The notes under the pieces were generated by a model, which was not told the DNA's origin, did not search any database, and saw nothing but the letters and a program-made list of their open reading frames with translations. A stretch of 38,248 bases of DNA from assembly GCA_001898235.1 (NCBI GenBank), contig MKTN01000063.1, positions 1-38,248 of the forward strand, in the 5' to 3' direction. Made by a program: the position numbers and the translations under genes. Positions 15,880 through 24,114 of this stretch are shown piece after piece; within the stretch, counting starts at the first letter, position 1; each line of letters opens with the position of its first letter. This DNA comes from Gammaproteobacteria bacterium 39-13 (GTDB lineage: Bacteria; Pseudomonadota; Gammaproteobacteria; Berkiellales; Berkiellaceae).

Positions 15880-17457
15880 CTATCTTTTGCGCAGCTTTTT
15901 TCCAACCCATTCAATCAGCTGTCGATCTTGCGTTTCATTTGCACATTGACCAGCATAATAATCTTGCATATAACGCCAATCTCGATAAGAAATGCAACTT
16001 CGAATTTGCTGTTGATACGTATTTTGTGCCCCATCTAAAAAGGCTTCTAATCTTTCTTTTTGCGAAAGCAAAGAGGTGATTTTAGTAGCACTTTTATATT
16101 TTGCTAACGTATTGGTTTTTAACTGAAATTTGAGGAATTCACTCAGTTGCATTCCAGAACTTACTAACGCAGAGATTATTCCTATACCAGTCCAACTTAA
16201 CGACATAGTAACCCCAAGCGCTGGCAAGAAAGCAATAGCAATTCCTACCCCTATACCCACCATTAAAGAACGTCCAGCCGGCCAATATCCCATGCGTAAA
16301 TGCCGCAGCGGCAGCTCAGCGATAACCGTTTCAAGAATGCCATTCACTTCCTTCTCGTGCTCTTCGCCCAAAATGGTAAGGCCTCGCTTTCGTAATTTAG
16401 CTCTAGCTTGAGCAAATTCTGCAAGCGTTAAAGAAGCTTGTGACTGGGTAACTATTGTGTTCCATTCTGATCTCAATAGTGTCAATGCAAACTCTTTATG
16501 TAAAATGTGTCCGATAAGAGCATAATTTTTTTTCTGTTCCTTGTCATCTAAGCGATTCAATTTATGCTTACAAAGCACATTCGCTAATAAACGAATGGGA
16601 TCTGTTCCATTTTTCGCATATCTTTTTGCAAGAGGAAAAAGATTTCTTACATAATCTTCTATAGAAATTTTTTCATTTTTCGGGAAAAATGTTTTACAAA
16701 GCTTAAGCAGCTTCATTTCAACATCATTATCAGCTAAAGCTTTCTTCGTTCCCCTATTACGCAAATTTTGCCAATCTGCCAAGCGATCATCCGTTATTTT
16801 ATCTTGCCCTTCAGTTAAGGGCATTTCAGAATACAATAATTTATCAAGATATTCGTTTTGATTAGTAATTTTAACAATCTTTACTCCGTCTTTTTTTAAT
16901 TCATTGATCAACCCATCATTTGCATCACCATAATAATAGAGTGTATTGTTTTTTTTAGTATAAATGGCGGGGTAAGACAAAACGTCGTCACCAATACATT
17001 TATCATTATCCATCATGATTGAGATTAGATTAAATAAGGCAATCCCCAAGGTAACAGATTGATAGTTTTTGAAATTTTTAAAAATTTCAACGATATTATG
17101 TTGTCGTCCATCAGATAAATTACAATAAATGACACCATCATCAGCCAATAACGATTTAAAATTTGGGATAAAGCAAGCACTATCGCAGCAGTCTATAACG
17201 ATATTTCTAATCGTGCCATTATTGATTCTTTGCAGTCGCTGGCAAAATGCATCTATGCGTGGCGCATCGATTTCATTTAATTTCTTGGGATTGGTATGAA
17301 AATTACCATGACCGCCCGTAAATAAAAGCGTGTCTATTGTGATTTGACGCGGCAAGCCTTCTACCCCTTCATCAAATACTTTTCTATTTTCATAAGCAAT
17401 ATGGTATTGGGGGGGATTTTTGATTTTATAAACTGTCGTTAATGCTAAAGCGCGCAT
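15880..17457 (-). CDS. Unknown protein with a caspase-like (clan CD) His/Cys signature and membrane hairpin; effector candidate
   Basis: 525 residues, no signal peptide. LLFTGGHGN puts a His-Gly at 50-51 after a hydrophobic strand. NIVIDCCDSACF puts a Cys at 91 after another strand, matching the hydrophobic-D-x-C-x-S pattern of caspase-like (clan CD, C14-type) peptidases. The spacing of about 40 residues between His and Cys is normal for that clan. The middle (about 200-390) is charged and unassigned. Residues about 397-436 are strongly hydrophobic with a short break, suggesting two membrane helices, followed by a charged C-terminus ending VGKKLRKR. A cytoplasmic domain anchored to a membrane fits a secreted, host-membrane protein, but this is inference. 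It has its own promoter at 17529-17557. Confidence 0.5.
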   Translation of the reverse strand: MRALALTTVYKIKNPPQYHIAYENRKVFDEGVEGLPRQITIDTLLFTGGHGNFHTNPKKLNEIDAPRIDAFCQRLQRINNGTIRNIVIDCCDSACFIPNFKSLLADDGVIYCNLSDGRQHNIVEIFKNFKNYQSVTLGIALFNLISIMMDNDKCIGDDVLSYPAIYTKKNNTLYYYGDANDGLINELKKDGVKIVKITNQNEYLDKLLYSEMPLTEGQDKITDDRLADWQNLRNRGTKKALADNDVEMKLLKLCKTFFPKNEKISIEDYVRNLFPLAKRYAKNGTDPIRLLANVLCKHKLNRLDDKEQKKNYALIGHILHKEFALTLLRSEWNTIVTQSQASLTLAEFAQARAKLRKRGLTILGEEHEKEVNGILETVIAELPLRHLRMGYWPAGRSLMVGIGVGIAIAFLPALGVTMSLSWTGIGIISALVSSGMQLSEFLKFQLKTNTLAKYKSATKITSLLSQKERLEAFLDGAQNTYQQQIRSCISYRDWRYMQDYYAGQCANETQDRQLIEWVGKKLRKR

Positions 17458-17528
17458 GGACTCAACCTCACGAATACCGCAAAAGTAAGCTAAATTACAT
17501 TTCTTGGAAAAATGAATGAATGTGAGCC

Positions 17529-17557
17529 AGTATAATAGAGTTACAAAATCAGCTCAA
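17529..17557 (-). promoter_or_regulatory. Sigma70-like promoter for the caspase-like gene
   Basis: On the minus strand, TTGAGC (17557-17552) is separated by exactly 17 bp from TATACT (17534-17529), about 70 bp before the ATG at 17457. The rest of 17558-17696 has two small GC-rich inverted repeats near 17630-17680 (GCTTGT/ACAAGC; TGCC/GGCA) that could help end uvrD, without a U tract. Confidence 0.5.
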
Positions 17558-17696
17558 TACAGGAAATGCTGAAAATTTCAGGTATTTTGTGGTGAAAACC
17601 TATTGATTTATCGGATCCTCGTTTTGCTTGTGCAAGCAACAAGCACCTTTTGCCTTCCTTGGCATGTGGCTCGTTAGCTAATCAATTGAAACCCCT

Positions 17697-19895
17697 CTAC
17701 TCCACAGGCTCCAATTTCGCGTAAGCAAGTACCAACCATTTTTTACCTTCTTTGGCAAAATTAACTTGTACTCGAGCTGTTTCACCTTGCCCATCGCCAC
17801 TAATAATTACGCCTTCACCAAAACGTTGATGGAAAACACGTTGGCCTAATTGAAATGGAAAATCATCATCTAGTTTTGAACGTTTAACCGGCGCACTATG
17901 CGAAGGCATCATAATCTTGGCATTTAAATTCACGGCCTCAATAAGTTGGCTAGGAATTTCGTCGATAAAACGAGAGGGACGATTGACGCCAGAAAGTCCT
18001 GCAAATGCACGTTTTTCAGCATAAGTTAAATACAGTTTGCGCATCGCGCGCGTGATGCCTACATAACATAAGCGGCGCTCCTCTTCGAGCAATGCTCGCT
18101 CGTGGAAACAACGATGATGGGGAAAGAGTCCCTCTTCCATACCAGAAAGGAAAACCAATGGGAATTCTAATCCTTTGGCTGAATGTAACGTCATCATTTT
18201 AATGCTAGATTCATTGTCTACATCTCTGTCGCCTGCATCCAATGCAACTTCAGATAAAAAGGAGGGTAAGGTTTCAGCGCTGTGTGTATACGTTGCTTCT
18301 TGGTTTTCTTCAAAAGCTTGATGAAACTGTGAAGCAGCTTGTATCAATTCATGCAAGTTTTCAACGCGTGCCTGCGTACGCTCACCAGGTTGTGTTTTAA
18401 CATATGTCAATAAACCGCTTCTTTGCAAAACAGTTTGCACAAGCATAGGCAAGGTTAGCGCAGAAACATTATTGATTAACTCTTCCACACACTCAAAAAA
18501 CTGCCTTAATCCATTACTGATCCGTCCTGCAGAAATGCTGGGCAAATAAGTTTTGGCTGCTTCCCAAAGAGAGATCTGCTGTACTTTGGCTAAATCACGA
18601 ATGGACGCTAAGGTTCGTTCGCCAATACCTCGGGGCGGCAAATTAATCACGCGCTCAAAAGCAGTATCATCATGAAGATTTACCGATAAACGCAAATAAG
18701 ACAATACGTCTTTAATTTCTGCACGATCAAAGAATCGCAAACCACCATAAACACGATAAGGAATGCTACCTTGACGCAAAGCTTGCTCTAAGACACGAGA
18801 TTGCGCGTTAGAACGATACAAAATGGCTATGTCTTCATAACTGCCCCCGCCATGGCACCACTGACGTATACGTTCTACAATAAAACGTGACTCGTCAATT
18901 TCGTTAAAGGCACCATAAAGCGTTAAACGCTCCCCTTGGATGCCTTGTGTCCATAGCTCTTTGCCAAGACGTGCAGCATTATTAGAAATAAGCGCATTCG
19001 CTGCTGCTAAAATAGTGCTGGTAGAGCGGTAATTTTGCTCTAAGCGTACTGTGACAACATCGCTAAAATCTTTGTGAAAACGATGAATGTTTTCAATCTT
19101 AGCGCCACGCCAACCATAAATCGATTGATCATCATCCCCTACTAACATAATCCGATTATCTGGGGTACATAATAATTTTAACCAAGCATACTGAATGGTA
19201 TTGGTGTCTTGAAACTCATCAACCAAAATATGCGTAAAACGTTGTTGATAATGTGTTAATAAGTCAGGGTTATCGCGCCATAGTTCATAGGCTCGTAATA
19301 ATATCTCAGCAAAATCGACGACAGCTGCACGTTGACAATGCTGTTCATACAGTCGATAAAGCTCCATAAACATGGTGATTTCAGGCAAACTAGAAGGAGG
19401 CAAAGCACTCGCTCTTTTACCTTCATCTTTTTGCCGGTTAATAAAACCACATGCCCGCTTGGGATCACACATTTCGTCGTCCCAACCACGTTCTTGAATC
19501 AAACGTTTAATCAGGCGAAGCTGATCATCTGCATCAATGATTTGGAAATTTTCAGGTAAGTTTGCTCTATCTGCATGTTGGCGTAATATGCGATGCGATA
19601 GTCCATGAAAAGTACCCACCCATAGACGTGAGGTCGTAGAGCCTACTATTTTTTCAATCCGATAACGCATTTCAGCTGCAGCTTTATTGGTAAAAGTCAC
19701 CGCTAAAATACGATGCGGTAAAACATCCTGCTTGGTCATCAACCAAGCAATACGCTGAACAAGCACACGTGTTTTGCCACTGCCAGCACCAGCCAATACG
19801 AGCAGTCTTGAAGCTTCACTCGTCACTGCTTGGTATTGCGCGCCATTGAGCTCACCAAAGAAATGTACATCTGCATTGTGCGTAAGATCCATCAC
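17697..19895 (-). CDS. uvrD: DNA helicase II UvrD
   Basis: 732 residues; E. coli UvrD has 720. A superfamily 1A 3'-5' helicase that removes UvrC and excised oligonucleotides in nucleotide excision repair and unwinds DNA in mismatch repair. Motifs in order: LNGAQYQAV, Walker A VLAGAGSGKTRVL, FTNKAAAEMR, DEFQDTNTIQY, GDDDQSIYGWRGA, LEQNYRS, TLHSAKGLEFPLVF, and YVGITRAMRKLYLTYA. The C-terminal Tudor-like RNA-polymerase-binding segment is present (GQRVFHQRFGEGVII). The start is GTG immediately after the MFS stop codon with no gap, followed by ATG, so translation is coupled to the transporter gene. Confidence 0.97.
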   Translation of the reverse strand: MMDLTHNADVHFFGELNGAQYQAVTSEASRLLVLAGAGSGKTRVLVQRIAWLMTKQDVLPHRILAVTFTNKAAAEMRYRIEKIVGSTTSRLWVGTFHGLSHRILRQHADRANLPENFQIIDADDQLRLIKRLIQERGWDDEMCDPKRACGFINRQKDEGKRASALPPSSLPEITMFMELYRLYEQHCQRAAVVDFAEILLRAYELWRDNPDLLTHYQQRFTHILVDEFQDTNTIQYAWLKLLCTPDNRIMLVGDDDQSIYGWRGAKIENIHRFHKDFSDVVTVRLEQNYRSTSTILAAANALISNNAARLGKELWTQGIQGERLTLYGAFNEIDESRFIVERIRQWCHGGGSYEDIAILYRSNAQSRVLEQALRQGSIPYRVYGGLRFFDRAEIKDVLSYLRLSVNLHDDTAFERVINLPPRGIGERTLASIRDLAKVQQISLWEAAKTYLPSISAGRISNGLRQFFECVEELINNVSALTLPMLVQTVLQRSGLLTYVKTQPGERTQARVENLHELIQAASQFHQAFEENQEATYTHSAETLPSFLSEVALDAGDRDVDNESSIKMMTLHSAKGLEFPLVFLSGMEEGLFPHHRCFHERALLEEERRLCYVGITRAMRKLYLTYAEKRAFAGLSGVNRPSRFIDEIPSQLIEAVNLNAKIMMPSHSAPVKRSKLDDDFPFQLGQRVFHQRFGEGVIISGDGQGETARVQVNFAKEGKKWLVLAYAKLEPVE

Positions 19896-21158
19896 TTAAT
19901 CCTTTTGATCGCGAATAAGCGGCACAATCACGAGCGCGCTGATAGCATAAAATAAAGGCAAGACAACTAAACTAAGATGATAATTGCTCACGGTATAAAT
20001 ACGTTCGCCTTCACTAGATAAAGCACCTGAACTGACAGCATCCAACAACCAGCCAATCATGTAGGTTAATATCGCGCTACCAAACATAGACACCATATTC
20101 ACAAACCCAACGGCAGTGCCAACATATATCGGCTGAGAAAAGCGTCGCGTCATGACAAAAGCTAAAACATAGGTTCCAGAACTACCAAATAAGAAAAATA
20201 AAACACAAGCCCAAAAGCCATTTAATTGTGGTAAGAAAACAATCAATGTCAGCGCCAGTGCCGCAATCAGACTAGAAATCATCATTGGCACTTTGCGGTT
20301 ATCAAAAACGCTGGAGATCCATCCTAAGATAGGACTTCCTACGGCCATTCCAATAAAAGTCATCGTCACGGCAGCAGTAGAAGCAACATCCCTGGAAATA
20401 CCATGGGTATCAACTAAGAATTTAACCCCCCAGGTTCCACCAAAAGCATCCGTTGGCGCGGTGACAAAAAAGCAATAAATTCCCACTAGCCAACTTTGCG
20501 GCTGTTTCATGACTTCAATTAAGCAGCGCCAAAACCCCGGCGTGTCCTCTTTTTTCATCGAAACTTCAGCATGATTGGGATTATGATCTTTAATCAAAGC
20601 AAAGGCTAAAAAGGCAAGCACCATGCCAGCAAACCCAAGATAAATCAGCACTTGACGCCAATTCATGAAATCTAATGCTAAAGATAAGGGGATCCCACCG
20701 GCCGCAGCTCCCAATGTCCCTATGGTCAACGTTAATCCTGTCATTAGTGGGAATAAATGATGATCAAACCAAATATGGACGATTTTCATGCAGCTGATGA
20801 AAGCAAAGGCGGAGCCTGCACCAATAAAAAAGCGCATGAGGCAGCCAAGATAAAAGCTGGTGGTATAAGCTAATGACAATGTACTGGCAGAGCAAAGCAA
20901 AATAGCAAAGGTTAACAATCTGCGCGGACCATATTTATCAGTTAAAGCTCCCACCGGTAACTGTAGCGGTGCATACGCCCAATACCAGCAAGAAGAAAAG
21001 AAACCAAACATCTTTGCGTCTAAATTAAACGCAAGAATAAGCTCATTTTCTAATACATTTGGTGAAACTCGTACTAAAAATTCGTACAAGTAAAAAAAAG
21101 TTGCCACGCCAAACATAGCGATTGGCATCAAAAGAGAAGAGGTTCGACGGCTTGTCAT
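19896..21158 (-). CDS. MFS transporter, substrate unknown
   Basis: 420 residues from the ATG at 21158 with about twelve hydrophobic segments, a normal major facilitator. The signature loop between helices 2 and 3 is GALTDKYGPRRLL; NHAEVSMKKED fits the central cytoplasmic loop. The substrate cannot be read from sequence; the neighbouring homogentisate dioxygenase might hint at aromatic or organic acid uptake, but the genes are divergent and the link is weak. I prefer 21158 over an upstream in-frame ATG at 21272. AAAGGGC precedes it, and the extra 38 residues are polar and unlike an MFS N-terminus. The stop codon abuts the uvrD start. Confidence 0.85.
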   Translation of the reverse strand: MTSRRTSSLLMPIAMFGVATFFYLYEFLVRVSPNVLENELILAFNLDAKMFGFFSSCWYWAYAPLQLPVGALTDKYGPRRLLTFAILLCSASTLSLAYTTSFYLGCLMRFFIGAGSAFAFISCMKIVHIWFDHHLFPLMTGLTLTIGTLGAAAGGIPLSLALDFMNWRQVLIYLGFAGMVLAFLAFALIKDHNPNHAEVSMKKEDTPGFWRCLIEVMKQPQSWLVGIYCFFVTAPTDAFGGTWGVKFLVDTHGISRDVASTAAVTMTFIGMAVGSPILGWISSVFDNRKVPMMISSLIAALALTLIVFLPQLNGFWACVLFFLFGSSGTYVLAFVMTRRFSQPIYVGTAVGFVNMVSMFGSAILTYMIGWLLDAVSSGALSSEGERIYTVSNYHLSLVVLPLFYAISALVIVPLIRDQKD

Positions 21159-21299
21159 GTAAATGCCCTTTACGTCACATGAAAAATGCGATGAAATATC
21201 ATCAATAAAGTAGGATAACCTTCTCATTTTTGAGGATGGACTGAGTCTAACGAACTCACGTTGGGATGGCAATAAGTAAAAATATTTTAGGATAATGTT

Positions 21300-22598
21300 A
21301 TGACTAAGGAATATAGTTATTTAGCAGGTTGGGGTGGCGCCTGGCAAAGCGAAGCGCTGCCTCATGCCTTACCCGAAGGACAAAACTCTCCTCAAAAGGC
21401 TCCTTATGGCCTCTATGCCGAACAATTGAGTGGCAGCGCCTTTACTCGAGCACGTCATCAAAATTTACGCAGCTGGCTTTATCGTATTCGCCCTTCTGTT
21501 GTTCACAGTGAATTTATCCCTTTAAACCACGAAGGACTAGCTATCACCTCAGAACAATATGCTATTCCCACTCAAATGCGCTGGGATCCCCTTGCCGCCC
21601 CTCAAGAAAAAATGAATTTTGTGCAAAGCCTTAAAACCTTGCTTCACAACGGCAGCCCAGAACAACAATGCGGGGCAGCAGTGCATCTTTATGCAGCAAA
21701 CACTTCGATGGATGACACTTTTTTTTACAACTCAGATGGCGAACTGTTACTTGTGCCTTATCAAGGAGACTGTGAATTATTCACAGAGTTTGGAAAAATA
21801 GCGTTAGGCCCTGGTGAAATCGCTGTCATCCCACGAGGCGTGCGTTTTCAAGTCAAGCTCTTAAGTCCGCTTATTCAGGGTTATATTTGTGAAAACTATG
21901 GACAACCTTTTACTTTACCCGACTTAGGTCCCATCGGCAGCAATGGACTTGCTAATCCTCGAGATTTCTTAATTCCTACTGCCTGTTTTGAAGAAAGGAA
22001 CGACGATTTTATTTTAATCACAAAATTTAACAATCGACTATGGCAAGCCTCCCTTTCTTTTTCTCCTTTAAATGTAGTAGCTTGGCATGGGAACTACGCT
22101 CCCTATAAGTATGATCTAAAACATTTTAATAGCATCAATACCGTCAGTTTTGATCACTGCGATCCTTCTATCTTTACTGTCTTAACCTCTCCTAGTGCTA
22201 TACACGGTGTTGCTAATGTCGATTTTGTCATTTTCCCTGAAAGATGGATGGTGGCAGAACATACTTTTAGGCCGCCTTATTATCATCGCAACATCATGAG
22301 TGAATATATGGGATTAATACAGGGTGTTTACGATGCAAAAACGGATGGATTTGTCCCAGGGGGTGGTAGTTTACATAATTGCATGTCAGCACATGGACCT
22401 GATGCATTAACGGCTGAATCCGCGATGAATCAAATACTTACCCCATTAAAACAAGCAAATACGCTTGCCTTTATGTTTGAAACCTGTCTGCCGTGGATAC
22501 CTACCTCATTCGCATTAAATTCTCATATCTTGCAAAAAAATTACCAAGATTGCTGGAAAGATATCCCTTCAAATTTTGACAGAAACTGGCGTCCTTAA
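21300..22598 (+). CDS. hmgA: Homogentisate 1,2-dioxygenase
   Basis: 432 residues, the usual length. A cytoplasmic Fe(II) enzyme that opens the ring of homogentisate to maleylacetoacetate in tyrosine and phenylalanine breakdown. The N-terminal signature is EALPHALPEGQNSPQKAPYG followed by LYAEQLSGSAF. The iron ligands line up with the human enzyme: H329 in FRPPYYHRN, E335 in MSEYMG, and H365 in CMSAHGPD, each six less than the human H335, E341 and H371. The ribosome site AGGA lies 8-9 nt before the ATG. Fumarylacetoacetase and maleylacetoacetate isomerase are absent from this window, so the pathway must be completed elsewhere or be partial. Divergent from the MFS-uvrD operon. Confidence 0.96.
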   Translation: MTKEYSYLAGWGGAWQSEALPHALPEGQNSPQKAPYGLYAEQLSGSAFTRARHQNLRSWLYRIRPSVVHSEFIPLNHEGLAITSEQYAIPTQMRWDPLAAPQEKMNFVQSLKTLLHNGSPEQQCGAAVHLYAANTSMDDTFFYNSDGELLLVPYQGDCELFTEFGKIALGPGEIAVIPRGVRFQVKLLSPLIQGYICENYGQPFTLPDLGPIGSNGLANPRDFLIPTACFEERNDDFILITKFNNRLWQASLSFSPLNVVAWHGNYAPYKYDLKHFNSINTVSFDHCDPSIFTVLTSPSAIHGVANVDFVIFPERWMVAEHTFRPPYYHRNIMSEYMGLIQGVYDAKTDGFVPGGGSLHNCMSAHGPDALTAESAMNQILTPLKQANTLAFMFETCLPWIPTSFALNSHILQKNYQDCWKDIPSNFDRNWRP

Positions 22599-22635
22599 AA
22601 CACTGGGCACTTTCTTAAAAATTCATTATGACTTG

Positions 22636-22664
22636 AATGCTAGCAAATTGTCCTTGCTAGCATT
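22636..22664 (+). terminator. Hairpin downstream of hmgA
   Basis: AATGCTAGCAA (22636-22646) and TTGCTAGCATT (22654-22664) form a perfect 11-bp stem with a 7-nt loop, 38 bp past the hmgA stop. A short ACTTTTC follows at 22668. It may end the hmgA transcript, although the U tract is short. Confidence 0.5.
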
Positions 22665-22725
22665 GCTACTTTTCTAGCAAAAATATTAGAGACAAACTTG
22701 AAATAAAATTAGTGCAAACACGCTT

Positions 22726-22769
22726 TGCAAAATGCTTACATTTATTTTGCTTTCTTGGGGCATTTTGCA
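22726..22769. repeat. Inverted repeat TGCAAAATGC / GCATTTTGCA
   Basis: A perfect 10-bp inverted repeat with arms at 22726-22735 and 22760-22769, separated by 24 bases, between the hmgA hairpin and the HU terminator. It could be a protein-binding site or RNA hairpin. No open frame overlaps it. Confidence 0.35.
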
Positions 22770-22797
22770 GTTAACAGATTTTCAGCAACAAACACGC

Positions 22798-22823
22798 AAA
22801 AAAAACCCCGCAAAGCGGGGTTT
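22798..22823 (-). terminator. Strong intrinsic terminator of the HU-family gene
   Basis: On the minus strand, AAACCCCGC (22823-22815) pairs with GCGGGGTTT (22811-22803), with a 3-nt loop. It is followed by a run of T (complement of the A tract at 22798-22805), 16 bp past the HU stop codon. Confidence 0.9.
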
Positions 22824-22838
22824 CTTTCAAGCTAAAAG

Positions 22839-23243
22839 TTAGCCAACGAGAGACTCTTTTAAGCCTTTTAATGCGATGAGTTTAATATCATCACGCGCAG
22901 GTTTCGGAGGAATAACAACTTCTTTTCCTGTTAATGGGCTAACCATAACGCGTTTTTTGGTAGGTTTACGGCGAACTTTACGAATTTTCAAGCCCAATTT
23001 AGGGATCATGATTTCCCCAGAGCCTTGCTTCTTCATATGTGCTTTCACCAATTTAGCCATCTCAGTGAACACAGCTTCCACTTCAATGCGTTTCAGACCA
23101 GTTTGATCAGAGATGTGCTGAAGAATTTCAACACGGGTCTGCTTATCTTTCATCGCTTTTACACGCATAGCTAATTTGGGATCCGCAACTTCTTCACTTT
23201 TTTTACGCGAAGTAGCTTTGGTATTTTGCCGTAACGATGCCAT
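22839..23243 (-). CDS. HU/IHF-family DNA-binding protein with a basic N-terminal extension
   Basis: 134 residues from the ATG at 23243, against about 90 for HU. GGAGA lies 5 nt before this ATG, which decides the start; in-frame ATGs at 23255 and 23273 lie upstream. Residues about 45-134 carry the HU fold: helices KQTRVEILQHISDQTGLKRI and VEAVFTEMAKLVKAHMKKQG, GEIMIPKLGLKIRKV, the DNA-contacting arm with SPLTGKEVVIPPKP, and the last helix LKGLKESLVG. The first 40 residues are Lys, Arg, Ser and Thr rich, an added basic tail. It probably binds DNA to shape the nucleoid. It has its own promoter and strong terminator, so it is a single-gene unit, likely well expressed. Confidence 0.88.
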   Translation of the reverse strand: MASLRQNTKATSRKKSEEVADPKLAMRVKAMKDKQTRVEILQHISDQTGLKRIEVEAVFTEMAKLVKAHMKKQGSGEIMIPKLGLKIRKVRRKPTKKRVMVSPLTGKEVVIPPKPARDDIKLIALKGLKESLVG

Positions 23244-23319
23244 TGAGTTCTCCATTTTTGTTTTAAAATTCATGATGATCTTAAATCATCGATCATTAGT
23301 TTTACGTATTGCGCTGGCG

Positions 23320-23348
23320 ATTATGCCAATCGGTCTCTAGCAAGTAAA
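23320..23348 (-). promoter_or_regulatory. Sigma70-like promoter for the HU-family gene
   Basis: On the minus strand, TTTACT (23348-23343) lies exactly 17 bp before CATAAT (23325-23320), about 75 bp upstream of the chosen ATG. A small inverted repeat, GATGAT/ATCATC (23274-23279 with 23285-23290), lies in the leader. Confidence 0.5.
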
Positions 23349-23454
23349 CCCCTTTTTCACTTTCTTCGTGTATTTCTCGCTTTAAATCGAAGGTAATTTC
23401 GTTTTTCATGAAAAATGAGCATAAAAATGTTCGAATAAAATGGAAAAAAATAGA

Positions 23455-24114
23455 TCAAAGTGATTTGATACATTCAATCCCTTCAAATTGAGGATTGCTC
23501 ATGCGTGAACTTACTGCATGGATCCCCACGTTTTCTTGCGTGGGAAGAACAAACATCTGTTCTAATTTAGTCTGATTATTAGTTCTCTGCAGCCACAAAG
23601 CATAGTTATCAGGAGAAATTATCACAGGCATTCGCTCGTGAAATTTTTGCAAAGGTCCCGTTGCTGCCATCGTAATAATGGCACAAGTTCTTAACATCTC
23701 CCCATTAGGCATTTTCCAAAAAGACCAAATACCAGCAAAAGCAATTAATGGTTTTGCTCTCAGATAGACGTAATAAGGGTGTTTTTTATTTGCGACGGTG
23801 AGCCACTCAAAATACCCTGAAGCAGGGATCAGACAGCGCTGATTTTTAAATGCGTGACGAAAAGACGGTTTTTCAGCAAGAGATTCGAAGCGCGCATTAA
23901 TATGCCCTAAAGGGATCTGATCTCCTTCTGCTTTTACCCAAGACGCAAGGAATCCCCAGCGAGCAAATTCAATTGCTCCGCCCATCTCACAAATAATAGG
24001 AATGGTTTGAGTGGGCGCCAGATTATATCTGGCGCGCATTGAAAATCCTTGCTTTAAGTGAAAATGATCAATAATTTCCTTTTCACTTGCATGTATTGCA
24101 AAACGCCCGCACAT
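23455..24114 (-). CDS. yedK: SRAP-domain abasic-site protein (YedK family)
   Basis: 219 residues, near E. coli YedK (222). SRAP proteins form a thiazolidine crosslink between Cys2 and an abasic site in single-stranded DNA, shielding it. Key residues are visible: Cys2 in MCGRFA, the Asn of INARFESL, the Glu of ASGYFEW, and the His of HERMPVII. ARYNLAPTQTIPII is also typical. Its ATG overlaps the glmS stop (TAATG), so translation is coupled to glmS, an unusual partnership for a DNA-repair protein. Third gene of glmU-glmS-yedK. Confidence 0.94.
   Translation of the reverse strand: MCGRFAIHASEKEIIDHFHLKQGFSMRARYNLAPTQTIPIICEMGGAIEFARWGFLASWVKAEGDQIPLGHINARFESLAEKPSFRHAFKNQRCLIPASGYFEWLTVANKKHPYYVYLRAKPLIAFAGIWSFWKMPNGEMLRTCAIITMAATGPLQKFHERMPVIISPDNYALWLQRTNNQTKLEQMFVLPTQENVGIHAVSSRMSNPQFEGIECIKSL

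Noticed and set aside
17069-17090. Perfect 22-bp AT-rich palindrome TTGAAATTTTT/AAAAATTTCAA
   Set aside because: Inside the coding region for EIFKNFKNYQ of the caspase-like gene; Phe/Lys codons in AT-rich DNA explain it.
19896-21272. Transporter start at 21272
   Set aside because: Adds 38 polar residues unlike an MFS N-terminus; ATG 21158 has AAAGGGC upstream.
22839-23273. HU-family start at 23273
   Set aside because: GGAGA lies between the upstream ATGs and the ATG at 23243, at proper spacing for the latter.
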